Source of the DNA: Curtobacterium sp. Leaf183
Lineage (GTDB): Bacteria > Actinomycetota > Actinomycetes > Actinomycetales > Microbacteriaceae
Assembly: GCF_001424385.1 (NCBI RefSeq)
Contig: NZ_LMPO01000008.1
Span: 544,567-608,566 of the forward strand
Length of the DNA: 64,000 nt
Reading direction: 5' to 3'
In this document: positions 45,101 through 52,816 of the stretch, piece after piece
Numbering within the stretch: position 1 is the first letter of the stretch
Layout of the letters: every line of letters starts with the position of its first letter
The notes under the pieces: generated by a model
The model's database searches: none
Told to the model about the DNA's origin: nothing
Seen by the model: only the letters and a program-made list of their open reading frames with translations
Translations under genes and position numbers: made by a program

Positions 45101-45846
45101 GGGCAGCGCTCTACGCCGCCCCCGGGACGCCGTCGGTGCACCCGGTCGCGAGCCGGCTCCGGACCCTGGCGGAGCAGTGGCTCGGCCGGAGCGCCTCCGG
45201 GCAGCCGGTCGAGGCCGCGGCGCCGCTCGGACACCGCCGGTCGTCGATCGACGCGATCACCGTCGACGCACGCCGCTACGGTTTCCACGGCACGCTCAAG
45301 GCGCCGTTCCGGCTCGCTCGTGGCACCACGCTCGACGAGCTCGACGGCGCCGTGGCCCGCTTCGCCGCACGCCGTCGGCTCGTGGTGATCCCGCAGCTGA
45401 CGCTCGCCCGGATCGACGGGTTCTTCGCGCTGGTCCCCGGCACCCCCGCCCCGCACCTGGAGGCCCTGGCGAACGACGTGATCGTGCGCTTCGACCGGTT
45501 CCGGGCGCCGATGTCCGACGCCGAGCGCGACCGCCGCGACCCGGCCGGCCTGACCGAGCGGCAGCGCGAGCTGTTGGCGACCTACGGCTACCCGTGGGTG
45601 CTCGACGAGTTCCGGTTCCACTGCACCCTGACCGACCGGATCCCACCCGGGCAGCAGCCCGAGGTCGAGCGGATGCTGCGCACCTGGTTCGACGAGGTGC
45701 TCGGACAGGACGTGCCGCTCGACGCGATCGGGCTGTTCGTCGAACCCGAGCCCGGCGCGCCGTTCGAGCTGCACACCACGCACCGGCTCCACCCCACCCT
45801 CACCTCCCGCACCGCCGAACTGCCCGTCAGCGAAGGACCCCGATGA
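45097..45846 (+). CDS. DUF1045 phosphonate-operon protein, 2H phosphoesterase fold
   Basis: A 249-residue protein known from phn operons as DUF1045. Two HxT motifs of the 2H superfamily are visible: YGFHGTLKAPFRL (about 62-74) and FRFHCTLTDRI (about 170-180). No phnP is present in the operon, and C-P lyase yields a cyclic ribose phosphate that must be opened. I infer that this enzyme does the PhnP reaction. It is coupled to phnL and phnM by overlaps. Confidence 0.88.
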   Translation: MRAALYAAPGTPSVHPVASRLRTLAEQWLGRSASGQPVEAAAPLGHRRSSIDAITVDARRYGFHGTLKAPFRLARGTTLDELDGAVARFAARRRLVVIPQLTLARIDGFFALVPGTPAPHLEALANDVIVRFDRFRAPMSDAERDRRDPAGLTERQRELLATYGYPWVLDEFRFHCTLTDRIPPGQQPEVERMLRTWFDEVLGQDVPLDAIGLFVEPEPGAPFELHTTHRLHPTLTSRTAELPVSEGPR

Positions 45847-47018
45847 CCCGCGAGACCGTCTTCACCAACACCCGTGTCGTGCTCGGCGACGAGACCGTGC
45901 TCGGCACCGTGCTCGTCCGGGACGGCCTGATCGCCGACGTCACCACCGGACCCGCGGTGACCGCCGGCGAGGACCTGCGCGGCGACCACCTGATGCCGGG
46001 TGTCGTCGAGCTGCACACCGACCACCTCGAGTACCACTTCAGCCCCCGCCCCGGCGTCTCGTGGGACCCGCTGCCGGCCGTGCTCTCGCATGACGCCCAG
46101 CTCTCCGCGGCTGGCGCGACCACCGTGTTCGACGCGGTCCGCATCGGGTCCGAGCCCGACGGGCGCGACGGCGCAGCGGCGGCCGCGCACCGGCTGGCCG
46201 GGGCCGTCGAGTCCGCGATGGGCGCCGGACTGCTGCGCGCCGACCACGCGGTGCACCTGCGCTGCGAGGTGTCGTCCGCGGACTGCCTCGACGCCTTCCA
46301 CGAGTTCGACGACGACCCCTACGTGCGGTTGGCTTCGCTCATGGACCACACGCCCGGGCAGCGGCAGTACGCCGACGTCGAGGACTTCAAGCGCTACTAC
46401 CTGGCCAAGCGCCGGGTGAGCGAGGCGGACTTCGAGCAGTACGTGCAGCTGCTCCACGAGCAGTCGGCCCTGCACGCCGACCGCAACCGACGGGCCATCG
46501 CCGGGCTCGCCACCGAGCGCGGCATCACCCTCGCCGCCCACGACGACGCGACGCCCGAGCACGTGGCGGAGTCGGTCGCGCTCGGTGTGCACATCTCGGA
46601 GTTCCCGACGACGGTCGTCGCCGCGAGGGCCGCGGTCGACCAGGGGCTGCACGTGGTGATGGGCGCACCGAACATCGTCCGCGGCGGCAGCCAGTCCGGC
46701 AACGTGGCGGCGGCGGAGCTGCTCGACCTCGGTCTGCTCGACGTGCTGTCCTCCGACTACGTGCCGTCGAGCCCGCTGCACGCCGTGTTCCAGCTGGCCG
46801 CGGACGGGGCGATCACCCTGGCCGAGGGTGCGCGGTTGATCAGCACGAACCCCGCCCGGGCGGTCGGGCTCGACGACCGCGGCGAGATCGCGATCGGCAA
46901 GCGCGCCGACCTGGTGCGCGTGGCGACGCACGAGCTGCCCGCCGACGAGCGCCGCCCGAACGGCCGGCACATGCCCGTCGTCCGCGGTGTCTGGCGCAGC
47001 GGGGAGCGCGTGTCGTGA
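45843..47018 (+). CDS. phnM: Ribose-phosphonate triphosphate hydrolase PhnM
   Basis: A 391-residue amidohydrolase. Metal ligands are seen in VELHTDHLEYHF (HxD), LMDHTPGQRQY, TLAAHDDAT and VLSSDYVPSS. It splits pyrophosphate from the ribose-phosphonate triphosphate before PhnJ acts. It overlaps its neighbours at both ends. Confidence 0.96.
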   Translation: MTRETVFTNTRVVLGDETVLGTVLVRDGLIADVTTGPAVTAGEDLRGDHLMPGVVELHTDHLEYHFSPRPGVSWDPLPAVLSHDAQLSAAGATTVFDAVRIGSEPDGRDGAAAAAHRLAGAVESAMGAGLLRADHAVHLRCEVSSADCLDAFHEFDDDPYVRLASLMDHTPGQRQYADVEDFKRYYLAKRRVSEADFEQYVQLLHEQSALHADRNRRAIAGLATERGITLAAHDDATPEHVAESVALGVHISEFPTTVVAARAAVDQGLHVVMGAPNIVRGGSQSGNVAAAELLDLGLLDVLSSDYVPSSPLHAVFQLAADGAITLAEGARLISTNPARAVGLDDRGEIAIGKRADLVRVATHELPADERRPNGRHMPVVRGVWRSGERVS

Positions 47019-47596
47019 CCACGGCCGGCGCGGACCCGGTCGTCACGACACCGATCGGCCCCGGCGCGTTCGTCGCCGTCGTCGGGGCGAGCGGTGTCGG
47101 CAAGGACGCGCTCATCGCCTACGTCCGCGAGCGCACCCCGGACACCGTCCGCTACCCGCGGCGCACCGTCACCCGCCCGTCCGGACCGGGCGAGGAACAC
47201 GACCCCGTCGACGAGGAGTCGTTCGAGGCCGCGACCGGCTCCGGGGCGTTCGCCGTGCACTGGCGCGCGCACGGGCTCGGGTACGGCATCCCCGCGGTGG
47301 TCGACCGGGAGGTCCTCGCGGGCCGGACGGTCGTCGTGAACGTCTCCCGCGGCGTGCTCCGTGCACTCGCGGACCGCTACGAACGGCTCCTCGTCGTCCG
47401 GGTGACGCTGTCCGACGTCGTCCGCGCCGAGCGGCTCCGGGCCCGCGGCCGCGAGGTCGGCGACGCCGTCACCGCCCGCATGGACCGCCCCGACCCGGCG
47501 CCCGACCAGCACGTCGACGTCGAGATCGAGAACGACGGACCGCTCGAGCGCGGCGGCGAGGCGCTGCTCCGGGTCGTCCTCGGCGTGACCCGATGA
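47015..47596 (+). CDS. phnN: Ribose 1,5-bisphosphokinase PhnN
   Basis: A 193-residue P-loop kinase of the guanylate-kinase type. The P-loop is GASGVGKDAL (about 28-37), followed by YPRRTVTRP and HWRAHGLGYGIP. It phosphorylates ribose 1,5-bisphosphate to PRPP, closing the C-P lyase pathway. The GTG start overlaps phnM, and its stop overlaps the next gene. Confidence 0.94.
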   Translation: MTTAGADPVVTTPIGPGAFVAVVGASGVGKDALIAYVRERTPDTVRYPRRTVTRPSGPGEEHDPVDEESFEAATGSGAFAVHWRAHGLGYGIPAVVDREVLAGRTVVVNVSRGVLRALADRYERLLVVRVTLSDVVRAERLRARGREVGDAVTARMDRPDPAPDQHVDVEIENDGPLERGGEALLRVVLGVTR

Positions 47597-48474
47597 CGTC
47601 CGTCGCGGTCGTCGGCCCGGGGGCGATCGGCACCACCGTCGCCGCCGCACTGCACCAGGCCGGCCGCACTCCCGTCGTCGCCGGCCGGTCCGCTCGCGAG
47701 GACCTGCGACTGCGCACCGGTTCCGACCTGGTCGTCGTGCCCGGTCCGGTCCTGACCGACGCGGCGCGCGTCGAGGGGCCGGCGGACGTGGTGTTCCTGG
47801 CGGTCAAGGCAACCCAGGTCGCCGAGGCGGCGCCCTGGCTGTCCGCGCTGTGCGGCCCGGACACCGTGGTGTGCGTGCTGCAGAACGGCGTCGAACAGGT
47901 GTCCGCGGTCGCACCGCTCGCGCCGACCGCCACCGTGGTGCCGGCGGTCGTGTGGTTCCCCGCGGTCCGTCAGTCCGACGGCGTCGTCCTGCTCCGCGGC
48001 GCGGCCCGGCTGACCGTGCCCGCGACGCCCGCGGGTGACCGGGTCGTCGCGGCCGTGGCGGGCTCGTGGTGCACGGCCGAGTCGGCCCTCGACTTCCACA
48101 GCGTCGCATGGCGCAAGCTCGTGCAGAACGCGGTCGCCGGGCTCATGGTCCTGACCGGGCGCACCGCAGGGGTGTTCGCCCGGTCCGACGTCGTCGGGGT
48201 CGCCCGCTCCTACGCCGCCGAGTGCCTGGCCGTGGCGCGTGCCGACGGGGCGGTGCTCGACGACGACGTGGTCGATGCCGTGCTCGACGGGTTCCGCGGT
48301 GCTCCGGCGGACCAGGGCACGTCGATCCTCACCGATCGCCGGGCTGGTCTGCCGCTGGAGTGGGACGTCCGGAACGGCGTGGTGCAACGGCTGGGCCGCC
48401 GGTACGGGGTCCCCACGCCGGTGTCGGACGTCGTGGTGCCGCTGCTGGCGGCCACGAGTGACGGGCCGGGCTGA
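47593..48474 (+). CDS. Ketopantoate reductase-like (ApbA/PanE) oxidoreductase at the end of the phn operon
   Basis: A 293-residue NADP-dependent reductase. The Rossmann motif VVGPGAIGTTVAAAL is at the N-terminus, LQNGVEQ follows, and WRKLVQNAVAGLMVLTGR marks the C-terminal domain. ATGA overlap with phnN shows cotranscription. A PanE-like enzyme is not a standard C-P lyase component, so it may process a keto acid from a particular phosphonate. Pantothenate synthesis is the alternative. Confidence 0.85.
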   Translation: MTSVAVVGPGAIGTTVAAALHQAGRTPVVAGRSAREDLRLRTGSDLVVVPGPVLTDAARVEGPADVVFLAVKATQVAEAAPWLSALCGPDTVVCVLQNGVEQVSAVAPLAPTATVVPAVVWFPAVRQSDGVVLLRGAARLTVPATPAGDRVVAAVAGSWCTAESALDFHSVAWRKLVQNAVAGLMVLTGRTAGVFARSDVVGVARSYAAECLAVARADGAVLDDDVVDAVLDGFRGAPADQGTSILTDRRAGLPLEWDVRNGVVQRLGRRYGVPTPVSDVVVPLLAATSDGPG

Positions 48475-48483
48475 CGGTCGAGT

Positions 48484-48519
48484 CGTCACTATTGTGACGT
48501 CGTCGTCACCATTGTGACG
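48484..48519. repeat. Two tandem 16-bp palindromes
   Basis: CGTCACTATTGTGACG (48484-48499) and CGTCACCATTGTGACG (48504-48519) differ at one base and are 20 bp apart centre to centre, about two helical turns. They lie between two convergent genes, where a promoter operator is not expected. Confidence 0.85.
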
Positions 48520-48551
48520 AGTCCCGTGGCCGCGACGGACGGAGCGCGTCT

Positions 48552-49250
48552 TCATGCAGGGCGCCCGGCCCGTCGCGGGTCGAGCACCGGCCATCCCGCA
48601 GCCCGGGCATGGGCGGCGAGCTGCCGGTCCGGGTTCACCACGACCGGGTGGCCGACGAGCGAGAGCAGTGGGATGTCGTGCCGCGAGTCCGAGTACGCCC
48701 AGCACGCCTCGGGGTCGGAACCCGTCCGGTCCAGGAGTCGCCGCGCAGCGGCGGCCTTGTGCTCCCCGTGCAGGAACTCGCCGTCCTGGCGGCCGGTGTA
48801 GCGGCCGTCGTGCACCTCGAGCCCGCTGGCGAGCGCGCCGGTCAGGCCGAGCCGTCGAGCGATGACGTCGGCCAGGAACGCCGGCGACGCGGTCACGAGC
48901 CACACCTCGCGCCCGTGCGCCAGGTGGTCCTGGGCGAGGCGCGCCATCGCCGGCCACACGGCCGCCTCGGTGTGGCGGGCGTAGACGTCGGCGGCCAGGC
49001 GGTCCATGTCGGCGACCGGCACGCCCGTCAGCACCGCGAGCCCTCGGGCCCGCGCTGACGCCAGGTGCCGGTCGTTCTCCCCGCGGGCCTTGAACCGCGC
49101 CTGCTTCCACATCGCGTCGACGATGTCCCGCACGGACAGCAGACCGGCGGCACGCAGCCCACGCACGAGGTGGAAGGCGCTCGCGCCGTGCACGAGGGTG
49201 TTGTCCACATCGAAGAACGCGATGGCTGACGACGTCGCTTGCTCGCGCAT
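48552..49250 (-). CDS. HAD-IB family phosphatase (SerB-like)
   Basis: A 232-residue HAD hydrolase. Motif I is FFDVDNTLVHG (about 12-22), motif II WLVTASPAFLADVIA and motif IV YSDSRHDIPLL. The IB group includes phosphoserine phosphatase-like enzymes acting on small phosphomonoesters. The natural substrate is unknown. It is a single gene, convergent with the phn operon. Confidence 0.88.
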   Translation of the reverse strand: MREQATSSAIAFFDVDNTLVHGASAFHLVRGLRAAGLLSVRDIVDAMWKQARFKARGENDRHLASARARGLAVLTGVPVADMDRLAADVYARHTEAAVWPAMARLAQDHLAHGREVWLVTASPAFLADVIARRLGLTGALASGLEVHDGRYTGRQDGEFLHGEHKAAAARRLLDRTGSDPEACWAYSDSRHDIPLLSLVGHPVVVNPDRQLAAHARAAGWPVLDPRRAGRPA

Positions 49251-49277
49251 GATCGATCCAGGCTACGCGACCGACCT

Positions 49278-49325
49278 GACGGACAGGAGGCTCGTGGCGG
49301 CGCCGCCACGGGCCTCCAGTCCGTC
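49278..49325. terminator. Terminator hairpin
   Basis: GACGGACAGGAGGCTCGTGG pairs with CCACGGGCCTCCAGTCCGTC through a few mismatches. It follows the SMP-30 gene and precedes the HAD gene in the same direction. Confidence 0.8.
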
Positions 49326-49331
49326 ATCTGG

Positions 49332-50201
49332 TCACGGACCGGGGACCGTCACCCGCACTGCCGAGATCCGCCCGGCGCGCGTCCGCGCCGTCGTCGCCGG
49401 GTCGTAGCTGTCGGCGGTCGCCAGGTAGAGGGTCCGCCCGTCGGGGCCGCCGAGGGCGCAGTCGACGGCGCAGCGTCCCGGTGCGTCGATGCGGTCGGTG
49501 ACCTCGCCGCCCTCGACGACCCGGAGGAATTCGCCCGTGTCGACGGAGCACACCCAGACGGCGCCCTCGGCGTCGACGGTGCTGCCGTCGGGCGTCACAC
49601 CCTGCGGCAGCACAGCCCACTCGCGGCGGCCGGTCAGAGATCCGTCGGCCTGGATGTCGAACGCGGTCAGGCGACCACCCCAGGTCTCGCTCACGACCAG
49701 CGTGCGCGTCCCCGGCAGCACGTTCGCGCTGTTCGGGAAGACCAGGCCGTCCGCTGCGAGTCGGACGGCGCCGTCGGGCTCGACGACGTACAGCGGGCCG
49801 GGCCGGAGCTCCTCGCCGCCGTACAGGTCGTAGCCGAAGGCGCCGATGTAGGTGCGACCGGTCACGTCGTCGACGACCAGGTCGTTGACGAGCGACGACT
49901 CGATGCCCGACAGGTCGGCGAACACGCCCTGCGACCCGTCCAGCTCGACCGCCACGATCGTGCGGGACTCCATCGCGCTGACGACCAGGCGGCCGTCCCC
50001 GAGCCAGCCGAGGCCCGACGACTGGCCGTCGACGCTGGCCTCGAGGCGGGGCGCGTCGATCGTGGCGGGGTCGATCGAGAAGACCTCGCCCGTGTGCATG
50101 TCCGCGTACCAGAGCCGCCCGTCATGCCAGCGGTTCCCCTCGGGGAAGCGGATGCCGGTGACGACGTCGGTCGCGGTCGTGGGGTCGAGGGTGATGTGCA
50201 C
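49332..50201 (-). CDS. SMP-30/gluconolactonase-like protein
   Basis: A 289-residue six-bladed propeller. Metal-binding segments include FPEGNRWHDGRLWYADMHTG (Glu near residue 21), SSLVNDLVVDDVTGR, FPNSANVLPG and GVTPDGSTVDAEGAVW. Family members hydrolyse sugar lactones with a divalent metal. There is no signal peptide. It is monocistronic. Confidence 0.9.
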   Translation of the reverse strand: MHITLDPTTATDVVTGIRFPEGNRWHDGRLWYADMHTGEVFSIDPATIDAPRLEASVDGQSSGLGWLGDGRLVVSAMESRTIVAVELDGSQGVFADLSGIESSLVNDLVVDDVTGRTYIGAFGYDLYGGEELRPGPLYVVEPDGAVRLAADGLVFPNSANVLPGTRTLVVSETWGGRLTAFDIQADGSLTGRREWAVLPQGVTPDGSTVDAEGAVWVCSVDTGEFLRVVEGGEVTDRIDAPGRCAVDCALGGPDGRTLYLATADSYDPATTARTRAGRISAVRVTVPGP

Positions 50202-50230
50202 GGGACCAGGATGCCAGCGGCGACCTGCAC

Positions 50231-50260
50231 GACGGAGCCCCGCCGAGACGGGGCGCCGTC
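50231..50260. terminator. Short terminator-like hairpin
   Basis: GACGGAGCCCCG pairs with CGGGGCGCCGTC around a 6-nt loop. It is 8 bp beyond the end of the OpuC-type binding protein gene. Confidence 0.7.
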
Positions 50261-50268
50261 CCTCGGTG

Positions 50269-51207
50269 CTACTTCAGCAGCCCTTCCTTGGTCAGCCAGT
50301 CCTTCGCTGCGGTCGTGGCCTGGGCCTTCTCGCTGCCCTCGACACGGTTGCGCAGTTCGATGAGGTCATCGGTCGTCAGCTTCGCCGAGATCTTGTTCAA
50401 CACCGACGCCAGCTTGGCGCTGTAGATCTTCTTGTTCAGGAACGGCAGGACGTTCTGCGCCGCGATCAGGTTCTCGGGGTCCTTCAGCACCTGCAGCTTC
50501 TCCGTCTTCAGGTCGGGCGACGTCGTGTAGATGTCGGCCACCTGCACCGTGTCGTCGACGAGCGCCTTCACGGTGTCGGGCCCGCCGTAGTCCTCGATCG
50601 ACTTGAACGTCACCTTGTCGACGCCGTACGTCGACTTGAGCCCGGGGATGCCGTAGGGCAGCGTCCCGAACTGCGGGTTCGCGCCGAGCGTGAACGGCTC
50701 GATCTTCGACAGGTCGGAGATCGACGTCAGGCCCTTCTCCTTCGCCAGCGCCTGGGTGACGACGTAGGCGTCCTTGTCCTGGGCGGGCGACGGCTCGAGC
50801 ACCTGGAAGTCCTTCGGGACCTCGGTCTTCAGCGCGGCGTCGACGTCCGAGGTCGTCTTCGCGGCGGCCTTGGTGTCGTAGAAGAAGAGCAGGTTGCCGT
50901 TGTACTCCGGCATCAGGTTGATCGACCCGTCCTTGAGCGCGGGGATCGTGGTCTGGCGGGGGCCGAGGTTGAACTTGGTCGTCACATCGAACCCGGCGTC
51001 CTTGAGCGCGAGCGCGTACATGTTGCCGAGGATCTCGCTCTCCGGGAAGTTGAACGACCCGACGACGATCGGCGTCTTCCCCGAGCCGGAGTTGCCGTCG
51101 GAGGTCGCTCCGGTGGGGTCCGCGGAGGAGCACCCGGAGAGCGCCACGATCGCCCCGATCGCCACCGCCCCCGCGAGGATGCGTGTTCTGGTGCCTGCTG
51201 TGAACAT
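50269..51207 (-). CDS. OpuC/OsmF-type osmoprotectant-binding lipoprotein
   Basis: A 312-residue glycine-betaine/choline-type binding protein. The signal peptide ends at the lipobox LSGC. The mature part has VVGSFNFPESEILGNMYALA, MPEYNGNLL and a C-terminal SAKLTTDDLIELRNRV, as in OpuCC and ProX-like proteins. It is third in an operon after two permeases; its start overlaps the preceding permease stop. The ligand class is quaternary ammonium compounds by family. Confidence 0.92.
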   Translation of the reverse strand: MFTAGTRTRILAGAVAIGAIVALSGCSSADPTGATSDGNSGSGKTPIVVGSFNFPESEILGNMYALALKDAGFDVTTKFNLGPRQTTIPALKDGSINLMPEYNGNLLFFYDTKAAAKTTSDVDAALKTEVPKDFQVLEPSPAQDKDAYVVTQALAKEKGLTSISDLSKIEPFTLGANPQFGTLPYGIPGLKSTYGVDKVTFKSIEDYGGPDTVKALVDDTVQVADIYTTSPDLKTEKLQVLKDPENLIAAQNVLPFLNKKIYSAKLASVLNKISAKLTTDDLIELRNRVEGSEKAQATTAAKDWLTKEGLLK

Positions 51208-51986
51208 CAGTGTGCCCTTTCGTCGACGGTGGATGCCGTCACCGCGCGGCGCCGGGATGGCAGCGCACGGAAGCGTGTGCGACGGCGGCGGATCTGACCG
51301 TGCAGGCCGCGTCGGGTGAGGAACTGGACGAGCGCGAAGAGGCCGTCGATCACGAGCGCGAGCGCCGTCACGAGCAGCGCACCGCCCAGGATCAGGTTGT
51401 TCTCGTTCAGGCTGATGCCGGTCGAGATGATCGCGCCCAGCCCGCCGAGCGAGACGTACGACGCGATCACGACCGTCGCGATGACCTGCAGGACCGAGGC
51501 GCGGATGCCGCCGATGATCAGCGGCAGCGACAGCGGGACCTCGACCTTGAGCAGGATCTGCAGTTCGGTCATCCCGACCGAACGGGCGGCGTCCACCGTC
51601 ACCGGGTCCACGGACTCCACCCCCGCGTACGCCCCGGCGAGGATCGAGGGGATCGCCAGCACGACGAACGCGATGATCGACGCGATGAACGCCGTCTGGG
51701 TGAACGGCACGGTGTAGCCGATGATGACGAAGAGCGTGCCGAGCAGACCCAGCGTCGGCAGCGCGCGCATGGATCCGCTGAAGCCGATCACGAAGCCGCG
51801 GCCGCGTCCGGTGTGGCCGATGTACAGGCCCAGCGGGAGCGCGATCACTGCGGCGATGGCCACCGAGATGAACGTGTACAGCAGGTGCTCGACGAGCCGG
51901 TCCTGGATCGGGAGCGGCGTCTGGAGTCCGGCCTGGTAGTTGGCGGGGTCGAAGAGCCACGCCACGGCGCTGAAGAAGAACTGCAC
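51207..51986 (-). CDS. OpuC-type ABC permease
   Basis: A 259-residue permease with six helices and the ATPase loop DAARSVGMTELQILLKVEVP. SGSMRALPTLGLLG and SYVSLGGLGAIISTGI are typical of OpuC/ProW permeases. A cytoplasmic Arg-rich tail of about 30 residues ends the protein. GTG at 51986 lies 2 bp after the previous permease gene. Confidence 0.9.
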   Translation of the reverse strand: MQFFFSAVAWLFDPANYQAGLQTPLPIQDRLVEHLLYTFISVAIAAVIALPLGLYIGHTGRGRGFVIGFSGSMRALPTLGLLGTLFVIIGYTVPFTQTAFIASIIAFVVLAIPSILAGAYAGVESVDPVTVDAARSVGMTELQILLKVEVPLSLPLIIGGIRASVLQVIATVVIASYVSLGGLGAIISTGISLNENNLILGGALLVTALALVIDGLFALVQFLTRRGLHGQIRRRRTRFRALPSRRRAVTASTVDERAH

Positions 51987-51988
51987 GG

Positions 51989-52678
51989 TCAGGCCCCCGG
52001 TTCGATCGTCGCCAGCGTCGCTCGGAGCCGCGGCGACCGCCGCGAGGGCCGACGCGACCACGGCATCAGGACGCGACCGAGCAGCACCAGGAGGGTGTCG
52101 AAGACCAGGGCGATCACGAGGCTCGCCGCCACCCCGACGAGGATCTCCTCGAGGAACTGTCGCTGGCGTCCGTCCGTGAACAGGAAGCCGATGTTCGCCG
52201 AGCCGACCAGGGCACCCACCGAGACCAGGGCGACGGTGCTGGCGGAGACCACGCGCATTCCGGCGAGGAGCACGGGACCCGCCAGGGGGAGCTCGACCGA
52301 CCAGAACCGCTGCCACGCCGAGTAGCCGACCGAGGTCGCCGAGTCGATGGTGTCAGCGGGAACGGCGGCGAACGCGTCGGATGCCAGTTTCACCATGAGG
52401 GCGACCGCGTAGACGGAGAGCCCGACCACGACGTTCACGGGGTCCGTGATGCGGGTGCCGAGCAGGTACGGGAGGATCACGAACAGCGGCAGTGACGGGA
52501 TCGTGTAGAGCAGACTGCCGCCGCCGACGATGACGGACCGGACCAGCTGGAACCGGTTCGCCACCCACCCCAACGGCACCGCCACGACGAAGCCGAGGAC
52601 GATGGGCACCGCGGCGAGTGCCGTGTGCGTGACTGTCAGACTCCAGATGAGACTGAAGTTCGCAGTGATCCAGTTCAG
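51989..52678 (-). CDS. OpuC-type ABC permease with disturbed start region
   Basis: A permease of about 229 residues with the loop DSATSVGYSAWQRFWSVELP. Homologous N-terminal sequence (NWITANFSLIWSLTVTHTAL) begins at a CTG codon (52678). The ATG at 52686, with GAGG properly spaced, is out of frame and stops after three codons. The bases CTGAC-CTGAA between them look like a 5-bp duplication that shifted the frame. An in-frame GTG at 52609 would give a shorter protein lacking the first helix. No OpuCA ATPase gene is adjacent. Confidence 0.8.
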   Translation of the reverse strand: MNWITANFSLIWSLTVTHTALAAVPIVLGFVVAVPLGWVANRFQLVRSVIVGGGSLLYTIPSLPLFVILPYLLGTRITDPVNVVVGLSVYAVALMVKLASDAFAAVPADTIDSATSVGYSAWQRFWSVELPLAGPVLLAGMRVVSASTVALVSVGALVGSANIGFLFTDGRQRQFLEEILVGVAASLVIALVFDTLLVLLGRVLMPWSRRPSRRSPRLRATLATIEPGA

Positions 52679-52706
52679 GTCAGCATTCCAATCCTCGTCG
52701 GACAGC

Positions 52707-52730
52707 CTGCGGGTGGTTCGTCCCGCAGGA
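52707..52730. terminator. Hairpin between the GH32 gene and the osmolyte operon
   Basis: CCTGCGGG and CCCGCAGG form an 8-bp stem with an 8-nt loop. It could end the fructan operon, which reads leftward into this gap. Confidence 0.45.
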
Positions 52731-52816
52731 CCGCTGCCTCGGGCCCAAGGATAACCGCGCGGCGTCGTCCTGGGCCGGAATGCGCTTCTCGTCTCGGCGT
52801 GGGGCCGGTGGAACCG

